From: Xanthoparmelia taractica
Lineage: Eukaryota; Ascomycota; Lecanoromycetes; Lecanorales; Parmeliaceae
Length of the DNA: 64,000 bases
Assembly (NCBI GenBank): GCA_033085395.1
Contig: JANQBS010000019.1
Location: forward strand, 124,001-188,000
Reading direction: 5' to 3'
The position numbers and the translations under genes are program-made. Every line of letters starts with the position of its first letter. Position 1 is the first letter of the stretch. Shown here in pieces: positions 10,608 to 22,369 of the stretch. Below the pieces are notes generated by a model that saw only the letters and a program-made list of their open reading frames with translations, did no database searches and was not told where the DNA came from.

Positions 10608-11708
10608 CTACCGTACCCCACGTGTGCGGAGAAGGAACCGCGATTCAGCCCTGCAGTACACGTGGGAAGTAAGGAGCCACAGCCCCAAAATTGTGGGGCT
10701 CTGGATCAGATTCTTCAAGCGATTGTCTTTGTCTACCTTACCTCTACGTGTCAAGTGTGAGAGGATGGTCCGCTGGCGCTCAGCAAGCGGCCTACCACCA
10801 ATATAAGAGACGTATAGTGACTACGATGATGGTTCGTAGAGTAAGTCACACGAAAAACCTGAAATATGACCGCCAAGGGGCCGGCCAAGGTTCTTAGGCC
10901 CGGGACCCCGCAATAGACCCTGAACCCATGAGAAGGCGGCGCTAATGCGCATACAGCGCCAGGCCTGACATCAAGTCCCTTCATTATCTGGATATATATT
11001 ACTTTTCATTTGTATATATATAACGAATACTTGAGGTATTATTTATGGTAGAAGTCTTGAAGATGCTCTAAGAAAAAGAGAGAGAGAGAGAGATGTCGGG
11101 TAGATAGATATGTAGCAACTACTCTGGTGCAATGCATCTGTTTATGTCACGAAAGAATGGACGTTCCATTGATCAAATGCTACGAACTGCTGTGAAAACT
11201 CCTCTCCGAAGCAAGAATGAAATCTAAGAGGAAACTTGCTGTAATAATAAATATCTATATAAATATCATGTATGTAATTCTTCTCTTACGCCAAGTATGG
11301 TCATAGATTTTGAATACAAACCTCCATAGATCTTATCCCCAGGGCCGATGCTATCTCGCGTCCTTCTTTGCCGCTTGCTATTATTTTACGGCATAGGTTA
11401 TTATCCTGGCCCCCATTATCATCGGCCAGGATATTCACCCCTACAGCTGATGCACTGTATCCTCTAAAATCCTCCCTAGAGCTTGTGTGATGCAGCAGTC
11501 GCTACACTAAACGGCAGCCTCACTCTATCCAGCCTTCAATTGCTGATGATGACGCGGATGCGTCACAACTCCACCCCTTCCTTCCACATGCCCTTCAACA
11601 TCCACTTCTGCCGCTGTCCCTAACATTGATCTCGTCCGCTTACTCCGACACAGTTGCATGATTAGGCCATAGCTCTCGCACCGAGCTTGGCAGGTTGTAT
11701 TATGCACC
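10608..11708. other. AT-rich spacer
   Basis: About 1.1 kb upstream of the ankyrin gene. It contains TA-rich stretches (about 10990-11040), a short AG run (about 11073-11091) and no supported gene. The 9932-10349 stretch before it holds only the putative 5' flank of the GMPS fragment. Confidence 0.4.
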
Positions 11709-13265
11709 ATGAGCGGAATGGAGATCTATGGGACCCTAGGTACCTCTTTCTACCCTGCTTGTCTTTAACGATGAAACTGACGTGGAGAGATAGCCGCCAC
11801 CGCCGGCCTCGTCAAAGTCGCCATCGAAGTGAAAAAGTACTACAATAGAACCGCCGAAGAGTTTAGAGCCCTCGAACAAGCAAAAATCTCAGGCCTTCGC
11901 CAGATAATGTCGCACCGGATTGATTTTAAAACCCTGGCTACATCCTTTGACAAAATAAACACAGATGTGGACGTCTCACTCAGTCAGAAAGATAAGGATG
12001 CTATTAAAAAAATTATGAAAAATCTATACGAGGTCATGGAAGAATGCGAGGGCACGGTGTCCAAAATCAGAACTCTTACCAAGAAGAAACTTCACACCAA
12101 GAAGAAACTTCACACCAAGTCGGATTTGGATGTACTTCGGGAAGAGTTGAGGGATGCTTCCACTACAATCAATCACTTGCAGACGAACCTTAACACGTCA
12201 GTGAGCCGTCCACACATTCAAGTCAGTACTTAGACTGACGCTCCCTATTCGCAGACTCATAAGCCTGGAAACGCTTCGACGTGTCAGCCGAGATCATGCA
12301 GTACAGGGAACTTACAATTCCAACGAGTTCCTACATCGACGGGATTCTGATTCCGAGAACTTTTCCCCAGCGACTCGTCAAGGCACCATTGATTTAACTT
12401 CGTCGACGCCACCTCAGTCTACCTACTCGACCGGCTCCAGTTCTGGGTCTACTGGTCACTCAACGTATTCGACTTGCTCTACGACTCTTGTCGAGAGCAA
12501 GCAGCTACGCTCCGCCGTGGACGAGAAAGATCAAGAGCGTATTGCGCAGCTTATCGGACTGGCAATCACAGGAGGTAAAGTGAGTGCCCTAACTCGTACC
12601 CTTTATCGCGCCCCTTCGTCTCTCTGATTAAGGGGCACCATGAGCATCGCACGTCGACCTCAACGTCACTGAACACGAACCCTCTAACGATCGTACAGCA
12701 AGAATCTTGGACGGCGACGGCCTTCTTCCTAGCCTGCAGCTTTCGCCGCGTATCACTCGTCCGGTTCCTCCTCCCTCGCAATCCCAACGTCCACGTGATC
12801 AACGACTCTGGTCTCGGTGTAATGCACGCTGCAATCGGCCTCTCCGAACAACTCTCCGAGGTCAAAGAGCGAGACACTACCGAAATACTCAAACTTCTTG
12901 TGGATCACGACCCCCTGCTCCTCCGGTCTCTGGATAAGCAGGGACGGCAACCTCTCCACTACTGCGCCATGACAGGAAACTTACGTGCGGCGGAATACAT
13001 ACTCGGCGTCGATCGGAGTCGAATCAATGCGACGGACAGTAGTAAGAAAACGCCGCTGTACCATATCTGTGAGCACCACAGCCCGAACAAGAAGCTGGTG
13101 AAGCTGTTGTTGAAGAATGGCGGTCATTTTGAGACGAAGAATAGACCCAGCATGCCGGATGTCAGGTTGGCGAAGATCAGGGAGCTGTTGGACAAAGCAG
13201 AAAGCACAAGGAAGCTAACTTGTCTTCCTAAATCAGAGCGCAACATGGCAGGACAAGGGGCATGA
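11709..13265 (+). CDS. Ankyrin-repeat protein with N-terminal helical domain
   Basis: Four exons: 11709-11739, about 11788-12196, 12255-12579 and 12699-13265 (about 443 residues). The first acceptor is ambiguous; AG at 11786-11787 and at 11792-11793 both keep frame. The N-terminus (MSGMEIYGT, then GLVKVAIEVKKYYN) resembles helical N-terminal domains of fungal STAND/NACHT-type proteins, followed by a probable coiled coil. A Ser/Thr-rich linker leads to a C-terminal ankyrin region (LDKQGRQPLHYCAMTGNLRA; TDSSKKTPLYHICEHHSP; KKLVKLLLKNGGHFE). Exon 3 joins exon 4 at GGK-QESWTATAFFLAC. A protein-interaction scaffold is inferred; the partner is unknown. No NACHT or NB-ARC domain is present. Confidence 0.8.
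12078..12113 (+). repeat. 18-nt tandem duplication inside the ankyrin gene
   Basis: Two identical copies of ACCAAGAAGAAACTTCAC, coding for two TKKKLH units in the coiled-coil segment. A length-variable coding repeat is likely. Confidence 0.85.
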
Positions 13266-13986
13266 GAGTTCAGGATGATGGAATGAGTATCACGAAAAAA
13301 GGTATGGAGATGGTCGTAACGAAGTCGAGCCGGGTGCGTTACGGGTACTGACGAGGATACGTTGACGCCGTTGCACAAGGACACAGCGGGGGCCCAAAAG
13401 AGCCGACTCCGGGGCAGCAGCGGATGTTATGATTGAGACGGCATCATGAGATATGTAAACCACACCATCACCAAGACCTTTATAAGGCCATGAGGGAACG
13501 AAAAATAATGAGGAGGAAGAGGATTTATAACTGCTCTCTTACGCAATGTATTTTTCCATATTGTTCCGTGTATATTTACAACGCTACTGCCAATCGCTTA
13601 GCGTATTCGCCAGCACCAGTTCAACAACATAATCTCGCCGCAGTCATCATCAGTCAATCATATCAAATCAAATCAATCAATTAATTCTGATAAGTGTCTA
13701 GCTATGAATCAATGGGACTACGGTTTAGGATCTGAAATAACGAGGACGTTATTTCTTGTTGTTTTTGTGGGTAGGTAATTATCACGGTTTTTGGCACTTA
13801 TTCTCCGTAAACCAACCCGGTGTGAATTATTAAAGATTGCTCCGGAGAAGACTTCTTTTAGCACCTCGTGACCTATCTAGATGAATAACAGCAGTCCAAC
13901 ACTCAAGTACTTCGTACTTCGTACACGTATACGGAGTACTGATCCGCCGAATGCCATACTAGGAAAACAAGTGCCGAAATGTTACA
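13266..13986. other. Convergent 3' spacer
   Basis: Between the stops of the ankyrin gene and the MFS gene. AT-rich with an imperfect CAAAT/CAATC tract (about 13655-13685) and the repetitive ACTTCGTACTTCGTAC at about 13907-13922. No gene seen. Confidence 0.45.
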
Positions 13987-16677
13987 CTAGCGAGGATCCT
14001 CAAACCCTCTTTCAGCACCCCCGTGAGCCATGCTCTCAACCCCAACAACCCCATGAGGCCCATTATACCCACCAAGACTATTGTTGACCCCAATCCCCAA
14101 GGCCTCAACAGTACTCACACTCCCACCTCCTTGCCCATCCCTCAGCCCTGTCAACCACTGCGTCCTGGGCCCTCTGACCCGAGTGCCCGGCAGGAGGCGC
14201 TTCGCCTGAGCCTTGGCGTGTTGGCGCATCTTGCGGCCGAAGACGTAGGACATGTCTTCCAGCGTGGCGGTCTGGTTCGTGGAGGGGACGAGGAACCAGA
14301 CGAGGATGAATGCGAGGGCGTTGAAGCCGGCGAAGAGGCCGAGGAGCCTGCCGTGGCCCCAGTCGATGCCGAAGGGGACGAAGAGGGAGAGGACACCGGC
14401 GCCGGAGAAGTTCCAGAAGGTGGACCAGGACATGCCGATTTCGCGGCCTTCGTTGGGGAAAACCTGGTGATAAAGAGAGAGGCGGGATGCAAGGTTAGTT
14501 TTTGTACGCGAGTGCAAAAGGAATGGGCAATAGATGAGGAGATGGAAGAGTAATGTAGGGGGCTAATGACATGATAGGACTCAACCAGAGCGTGTAATAT
14601 TTGATCAGAAGGAGTGGCGTGCATACCTCTGCGCAGTATAGAAAAGGAATGGCACCCGCGCCGACGGAGTAGAAGAGCGTGAAAACATAAGTGAAAAGCG
14701 CTATCAGCGGCAGGCGCGCGGCGCTGGATGCGTGGATGTTGAAGCAGAGAGATGTGATTAGAAGCGTGAACATTCCGCCGGCTAAAGAGACGAGGAGGAG
14801 GAGGCGACGGCCGCGTAGTTGAGTCGACGAAGCCTCGAATTCGTAGAGCGTATCGTTCTCGCTCTGGCTGCCGCTGTTGTCGGGGGAGGATGCTATAGAG
14901 CCGATTTCGGAAGCATCGTTTGAACGTTCAAGGTACTGGCTGGCTGGATGGACGGATAATGTGTCTTCGTCTTTGGAGGATATATGATTTTGTTCGAATC
15001 GAACGTGCACGTCGATTGCGGACAGTCTCTTGGGCTTTACGGTTTCAGAGGGAGCGATTTTCTCGTTGTCGTTCGGGAGATGTTGCCGGCTGCCGTGGGT
15101 TTCGGGTAGACTTTGTCGCGATAGATTGTCTGCTTCGGATCTGCCATCTCCGGGGTCGGTGCCAATCTCCGTCGCGATCCTCTGCTCTTCCTTGTTCTCT
15201 ACAAGGAAGTATGCAATCATCGAAAAGACCGAATTCGCAGCGCCGAATCCAATGGCCAATTTGTAGCTGTCAATCTGTGCTTCGATCGGTGACGATATTC
15301 GAAGGCCTCCTGTGCTGAAGAAGGTCGTGGCTAGAAGAGCGATGATATTTATACCTGAGAGCTGCTGCGACAGCATCACTACCATGGCTGCGATGGCGGC
15401 CCTTCGAATGCGAGGAAAAGTATAGTGATTCACCAGACGACGAAGGTAGCTTGTTCGACCTAATTCAGGCTCAAACGGATTGGGATCGTCCGACTCTGCG
15501 TCCACATTGTGTTTGCCGGAGAATAGCCATCGCTCGGCTTGAATCTGGTAATAGATCGAACAGAGTTCCTTTGCGGCCAGGACGCGCTCTTTTCGAAGTC
15601 TGACCAGGGTTGTAAAAGCTTTGCCGTACTTTCCTTGAATGATAAGCCACCTAGGGCTCTCGCAGGATGCCCAAGTGAACACCAGGAGGGCGAACGCCGG
15701 GATGGCACCAGACAGAACTTGATGTCTCCAGTTATCACGCAGAATGTAAGAAGCCGTATAGCCACAGAAAAGACCGAGGGCGACAAATACTTGCCAGCCA
15801 ACCAGCAGACGACCTCTTTTGCTGGAAGGAGTAATCTCACTTTCCAGTATGGGTACCACAGAAGCTTTTCCACCAACCCCCAGGCCTAAAATGATGCGGC
15901 ACACCATCAAGGCTTGCCAGCTCTGAGTCTGTGAGGCAGCAACAACGGACGAAAAACTGCATATAGCAGCAACGAAGAGTGCACCACGTCTCCCAATATA
16001 TTCACTAATAGGGTCCGATAGGTACGAGCCCAGAATGGCAGCCGAGAACCACATGATGCTTTGGATGCCACCAAAGATCCACATATCTCTGCCAGCAGGA
16101 TGGTGGATGTCGAGTTTTAGTCCAAAGTCAGTTGGCCATCCCAAGTTGCCAGTAGCTGCTTGGTCCCAACCTTGTGTCAAGCTAGCCAGAGAGCAAGCGG
16201 ATAGGGTGAGGAGTAGCTCCTTTGGTTCCTTCCAAAAAGCCGAAGACCTCTGAATTTCGAGCGAGTTGATCTCCGCAGGAGTCAAGGGGATTGCCACCTC
16301 TTTACCCACATCGAGCAGATGCCCCACTATGATACGTCAGTATGGGGACAATGTGAAGGGGGTCACAGGATTTAGCAGACCTTTCGAAAGCTGAGCGCCC
16401 TTGTACAACTCCTCTTCGGTAACTGTGTCACCACAGTTGCTTCGCAGTGGCTCGAGAGAATCCTTTAAAACACGATCCTCAATATATCGGAGAGGATAGT
16501 CGACAATGCCGCCCTTGTTGTCTCTCATCAGCTTGTCAAAGCGCTTGATTAGGTCTTTTTTGGTAATCTTTTATGTTGGAGCTGAATATCAGTAAATTAC
16601 ATATTGGTGCCGAGTCTCGTACTTACCGCTCGCGGGTCCCTCGGCCTTACGAATGATTTGGTTTGACTGCCCGCCAT
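13987..16677 (-). CDS. MFS transporter, sugar-porter type, with long TM8-TM9 loop
   Basis: Plasma-membrane type transporter; the substrate is unknown. Four exons (16627-16677, 16381-16567, 14627-16326, 13987-14463) give 804 residues, far longer than the usual 500-560. The family signatures are present: GWDQAATGNLGWP in TM1, SEYIGRRGA after TM2, GLGVGGKASVVPILESEI in TM4, ESPRWLI, a QQLSGIN motif in TM7, YCAEVFPNEGREIGMSWSTF near TM10 (rebuilt across a 163-nt intron) and WFLVPST after TM12. Residues of about 457-583, between YFLVENKEE and the conserved GRR before TM9, are a Ser/Asp-rich insertion, and the C-terminal tail is long. The N-terminal 80 residues are cytosolic and polar. Confidence 0.88.
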
Positions 16678-17658
16678 TTGGGAGGGCAGAAGGGAGCAAA
16701 AGCTATGGCGAGTTGACACAAAGGAAGACGTCGCATTGGGGGCAGAGCAAAAAGATAGAGTAGATCCATTTTTGTGGTCTGTGTCGAAGACCTTTCCACA
16801 GCGCAAGGCTGTTTGCTATCCCAGGCTTCTTTCCTGCCTCATGCAGCGTTCGAGCGGCCAGTCCAATGAAGCTTCACGCTGACAGCGGGTTGGCGGGGTA
16901 TCCGTGTCCCCGAAGTCTGCCTCGCGAGGCACTGCGAATAAGATACCGATACATAGGTATATGTGATTGAAGTGCGGGCACAGAGGGGAATAAGGTAGGA
17001 GTACACAGCCAACAGCCTTACTTGGAGGAAGCTAATGCAGTTATTACTTTAAGCTAATCACCCCCTCACCCAACCCGCACCCTAAAAGCGGCATTCCTCG
17101 GGTGAGCACTATAAGGTACCTTACTGAGCTGGGGCAAGATTTCTACGTATATACAATATATTGAGCCGAGGTGGGTTAGAAGCAAAGCCGCCATGTCATG
17201 CTCTCATGCACCAACGAATATGCCAAACAATCGTACCTACTCGCATCAACCCTCCTCGTACTACATACCACGCCGGTAGATAGATCTCTGCTTCAGCCTC
17301 CAAGTCGCGCGTTCATGTCCGTAAGTAATTCATTCGTACATCTCGCCTGCACATAGGAACACCTTTTTGGTAGATCAATCAATCATGCTATCGAAGAACC
17401 GGTATATCAACTCCACATCCTCTCGTCCAACGGTCCATGAATGTCCATGCAAATTGTATAAGGTAGGGCTTGCGAGGTATATGGAAAGGAATCGCTGGCC
17501 TCCATTGCAACACATCTAGATCCATGCGCTCATCAACATTTGCAAATTTGCGTATATAGGAGATGCCCAGCACCTCGCCCTGGCGGCCCGCCCCAGTGAT
17601 TGCACGTCCTCTCCTCGCTCTGACGCTTTGGAGTTGCTTCTGTTTTAGCTCCACATGT
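16678..17658. other. Spacer upstream of the MFS gene
   Basis: No gene recognised. It contains GGTACCTTA (17115-17123) and CTAAAAGCGGCA (17082-17093), both of which recur elsewhere in the window. Confidence 0.4.
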
Positions 17659-19666
17659 TCAAAAAGCCATGCCTTCTTCAACGCCGGCTACCCGTTCAAA
17701 CGCCCCTCGCTCATATTCTCCTCGCTCTACCGGAGTGATATCCGGTGTAACGTAAACATCATGGTATACATCATCATCCGTGTCTGTCTCATTAGTACTA
17801 TAACTGCTCGACCGTGGGCGTCGCTGCCTGTAGTGACCGCCCCTGTTCCCTACGTCCACAAAGCCTTGCCTCCGTTGTTGGGAAGAGAGTGAACGTGAGT
17901 GCGAATGTGAATGCTGTGAGTGCGAGTGTGCGTGAGAATGAGAAGAACGTGGAGGCGAGATGCGGTCGAGTTGCTGTTGCAGCATGGAAACCTGTTGCTC
18001 GAGTCGAACACGAGACGACTGCTCGTGACGAATAAGAGTAACCAGAGTAGTGTAATGCTCTATTGTGAGACCCGTGAGGCTAGAGCCAGTGCTGCGGTCT
18101 ATCGAGCCCTTGTATGCCGACGTATACGGGCCCGAGGCACTGGCTTTCAGGGTCGTGGCAACGCTTGTGGGACGCTGTTGTAGCGTGGTTTCGTAAGCGA
18201 ATTTCAAAGGACTCAAGGGTGGTGTCTCCTGCGGCAAAGCTGGCGACTCTTGAATGGGGGCTTGTCTGTGATCGGACGAGAAATAGCTGTCAACCGAGTT
18301 CTGGCGTCTAGCCATTTCAATTCTTTCCGAGAGGCGTATCGGGGGCGACGTGAAGCCTGCCTGCAGCTTTGAGATTGCGTATTCAAAGTCCATGAGCTTG
18401 ATTTCTAATGTGACGATTCTCTCTTCTAGACCAATTCGTTCTTGGTTTTGGATAGCGTCAGCTGGCAAACCAAAATTGAATTCTCCGCTATGCTGGCCAA
18501 GGTTCCCATCATGATTATCTGCAGCATCAGCGTCGTCTTTCTGCCCTTGCTCTGACGAGTCAAAACCCTTGATGCCTAAAGAGCCCAAATCGGTACTTTG
18601 CCTCCAGTACTTGATCTCGTCGCTTCTCCTGCGCCAACGCCTCCATTGAATAGGAGACATGCGATGCTCCGTGTCACGGAAGGCGCCCACCGACCGCGAT
18701 CTTCGCTTGGGGTTACTACCATTCGTGACTGCAAAGCCGATATTATGCGCATCAACAGGCTGCTCTTCCTTGGGTTGTGCGCCCAGACCCGTCGTTGCAG
18801 CTTGTACCTCCTGGACCTCTGGCCTGTTTAGTATCACGCTTGGGACACTGGCACGCCGTGGTCGCATTGGCCGCTCTGGGGGGAGACGCTCTGGGGTTGG
18901 GGGAATTGATCTGCTTGTAGCCTCGTTGCGTGTACCGTCACTGCTTGTAATCTCATTGCTTATAGCGCCAACGGGGCTGGGCGTCTTTTGAAACGGCGGA
19001 TGGGATCCTAGGCCACTGGTACGCAGGACGCCGTTGGTGGGTACAGAGGCGGAGCGCTTTGCAGGGACATCGGTTGCTGAGGTTATAAATTCTTCCGGAT
19101 CCTTGTTCAGAAGTCAACGTTGTGCTTCGAAGCGTATGCTTGAAGCTACTTACATGGCGAGGGTACACTGTCGAGTTGGGCATGCTGATCCTATCCCCTG
19201 TTGGCCGCCTCGTAAACATTCGACGTAGGGTGTTCCTGAATCCAGCTTTTCTTTCTTTCTTTGGAGGCGTCTGCATCAAGGTGCTATGGCTTTTCGTGTC
19301 CCGATGATTCCCATTGCGCAGAGGGACCGACGGGTCTTTTGCCCGTTGCCATGACTCCGGGGCCTCATATACCGGAGTAGTATGGCGAAGGCGTCGAGGG
19401 GACGCTTCCAACAGCTTTTCAGAGTAGTTCCGTGCGAAGAAGTTGTCGGGGCTGGCATCACGAAGATCGGCAGGAGGATGGCTCTTGGAGAGTAAGCGGC
19501 TGTCGAGCGAGGCCTTGTCGTTGAGCTGAGGCAGGTTTCGAGGAAGCTCATGCACAGTCTGGAGCCCTTGGATGTCGAAAACAGCACTGCCGATGCTACT
19601 CGGTCCTGTCAAGGGAGAGGTCTGAGAGGTCTCAGTCTGGCTGCTGGCACTCACGGACTCGGCCAT
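17659..19666 (-). CDS. Orphan protein with coiled coil and His/Ser repeat tail
   Basis: Family not recognised. Exons 19154-19666 and 17659-19101, joined over a 52-nt intron (GTAAGT donor, ACAAG acceptor), give 651 residues. The start is the ATG at 19666 (MAESVSASSQ). The first 250 residues are disordered, Ser/Pro/Arg-rich with basic clusters (RRMFTRRPTGD). The middle has a conserved-looking patch, HRMSPIQWRRWRRRSDEIKY, and a helix (ERIVTLEIKLMDFEYAISKL). The C-terminal third holds a coiled coil (RLEQQVSMLQQQLDRI) followed at about 558-575 by alternating Ser-His (SHSHAHSHSQHSHSHS), then an Arg/Ser and acidic tail. A cytosolic or cytoskeleton-linked scaffold is only a guess. Confidence 0.75.
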
Positions 19667-21208
19667 TGTACCAGCAGAGTTTGCATTGAAAAAGTTGGTC
19701 GAGGTCAAATATGCGGCACAGACTGATCAGGTCTGACGCGCATAATTCGATGTAAGGGATTCCTTTGACGAACCCCGCCCGTTTGAGGCCGTTGGAGGTG
19801 CAAGTGAAAAGAGGTTGCACAGAATGAATCAATTTAATCAATTAGAAGGTCGATGCGCGTGCATTACATTGTTATTTGGGCCAGCCAAATAATAGCATTC
19901 CGGAGAGAAATTTGCAAGGCTTTGAATTATAGAGCGTGTCTCATGATATGCACCTTGGACGCAAGTTGCCGAAGATGGTGTGGTGGCAATTATGAAGCAA
20001 CGAAGTGTCAGAGAGAGAGAGCCCTGCTCATTCTTCTTGTTATTGCTGAAGCTGAGCAAAAGATTGTTTTTTTTTGATGCCGGTAAATGCACCAATGCAA
20101 GCGAGCAGAGAGAAGGTTGGGGTGAAGATATTCTCTTGGAGATGAAGATCGAGAGAGATAGATGAGCACGAATGAGAGTGCAAAATGTCGGATTATCCGA
20201 TTGGAAAATAGAATCAAGGGCATTCAATGCAATTCAATTGGACCATTTCAAACCGGTCCTTCATCCGCAAGTGATCTGCCCCCCACTATCAAAGCTCTAC
20301 TTTTACAAGTACAAGTACAACTACTTATTATTCTTCTTATGTTTCTAATTCTATCAGGAGGTGGTTGTTGTGGTGGCTTCGACATCTTTTTTTGCTGCAG
20401 GGGTTGTTGCCCGCAGGGGTCATCCCCTGCAACCAGCGCAGTTCAAATCATCCTTACCAATCAAACATCACAGCTGCTCATCCCGCTATTCACTGGCCCC
20501 AAACAATTCTCTCACTGCCCCACCAGTTCTTCCGGATCCCCTCATACGCTATACCAAAACCAAGCCGCACGGTTCATTGATTGCACCATCGAAACAAGGG
20601 TTATCAGCCCGTCAGCCGTTCAGATGCAAGTCAAAGCTCGGGATAGCCAAAGGCATCACTGGGATCTACCAGACGTGCCAGACAAAACCGAGGGGCTGAG
20701 GCTATCTGCCTTGGACGATCATGTGGCCAAACGTGTGTCAATGAGGAAAGGCGCGGCGGACCGTTGCTGGTCAGTGCACTTGCAGCATCGCCAAAACAAG
20801 CCCGATCCAGCGACTGATTCGCCAAACCTCATAAGCGAAATTCTGCATATCGTACATCAATCACAAGGGCCACTCTGCTTGATGGTGTTCTACATTGATG
20901 CAGTCGGACTGAATTTCCTGTCTCTTCACCCTGATTGATTGATTGATTGACGCACGCAATGACACTAACACCCTTGTCCCATGAGTACTTGATTTATTGA
21001 CAAGAGGTACGTATATCATTCAAAAAGATCTGCCTTGTAAAGGGGGAACCAGAGAACCAATCTCCCCCCTGACGAGATAATGTCCTTGGACTTTGAGCAG
21101 CCCTCCACCTTCATGACCTTGCTGTGAGCCCGAATTTCCTTGTTTCCTAAAAATCGAGCATCTGCACATCCTTCCCCCCTCCCTCCCTCCAATCTATCAT
21201 CAGCCCCA
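19667..21208. other. Spacer with a doubtful 258-codon frame
   Basis: Holds an intronless + strand frame 20162-20938 rich in Gly/Cys and Ser without recognisable domains, and a short GATT run (20933-20950). It is not called as a gene because composition and context look non-coding. Confidence 0.35.
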
Positions 21209-22369
21209 TTATTGGCTCCCAGAGTTCCCAACCTCAACCATGCCCTGTGCTTCAAGATCTCGGAGTCCCTGCCGCTGACCAGTGTTCTGCGGGCTGTGGG
21301 CACCGGAACCGCTAACGCCAGTATTCTCCGTATTTGCTGGGCTAAGGGGGTTGTTGATTGTCCTGCCCTCTGGCCGTCCCGTAGAAGCCGTGAGGTAGCT
21401 CGGGATCATCTTGTTACTGTATTGCTGTTCTTTGGACGCTTGGAATCGGCCGTCGAGGGAAGCTGAAGCCCATAGCGACGAAAGTGGTAGGAAGATCGCT
21501 ACACATGTAAGAGCATTGGAATACAGAGCTGGATTGCTGACGGCATATTGGACAGTTGCAAAGAGCGCTGGGATAGACGTCAGCTCAAAATTTCGGCTTT
21601 GGACACTGTCTTGCTAACCTGGTATGATAAGTGTCTGGCATCCTATGATGAAGATGATCTGCATCGGACCAAATTGAACCAACCCCAGCTTCCTTCTCTC
21701 ATTCAGAGCAAAAGCAAGCTTCGCGACGAAGACTGCCGAGAACCAACAGATGCTGATCGTTTCTGTAATGGTCGTTGCACTTGCTAGTTGATGAAGGGGC
21801 CCGTCAACCTTCGCCTGTACAATGTAGATGGAGTTCTCGATGCAGAGAGCCAGTCGAAAGGCAATAGCCAACAATGCGATAACAATCGAGGCTGCGAAGA
21901 TGATTCTGCGGTAGACCTGGCGCATTGTGACACACACCACCCGTGTTTGGATACACAACGAAGTCTCGACGCACACCAGAACAAGCAAGGTGAACACCGC
22001 GGCAGTAACAGACGTTGCGTAATCCCCAGTATGAACTCGCGAGAAGTCTCCACTAAAGACGGCGTACGTTTCAGTAAACGGGCCGGTAAAGTATAGGCAC
22101 AGGAGAACGGTCCGTATAATGTTGAGAGCAAGCGATGAGACGTTGACGATGAATATGGGGGAAGCACGCCTGTCTGGCTTGGTGAGGAGAAGGAGCACGA
22201 TGAGGAGGACGATTGAGGCTCCTGTCTGAGCACCATAATTGATGCAGATTTGATTGTTGTAATAGACAAAATAATCGAGATCAGGGATGGAGACGTTGAA
22301 GGGCGTCCCGTCACTCGCCTGCAGAGTAAAGGATTGGCTGTACGGATCGAATGGTGCAGCTGCCGCCAT
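21209..22369 (-). CDS. ste2: Ste2-type (alpha-factor family) pheromone receptor
   Basis: Seven-helix class D GPCR that senses the alpha-type mating pheromone and signals through a heterotrimeric G protein to the mating MAPK cascade. Exons 21619-22369 and 21209-21567, spliced over a 51-nt intron that splits an Ala codon, give 369 residues, usual for the Pezizomycotina receptors. Family landmarks: the ligand-side N-terminus SFTLQASDGTPFNVSIPDLD, NYGAQTGASIVLL in TM1, ASPIFIVNVSSLALN in TM2, TGPFTETYAVFSGDFS, and GCQTLIIPALFATVQYAVS with CVAIFLPLSSLWAS in TM6-TM7. The cytosolic tail (about 75 residues) is Ser/Gly/Asn-rich. The gene is called preB in Aspergillus and pre-2 in Neurospora. Confidence 0.93.

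Noticed and set aside
20162..20938. Intronless 258-codon + strand frame
   Set aside because: Low-complexity Gly/Cys and Ser stretches, no domain, no codon or motif support; probably a chance open frame.
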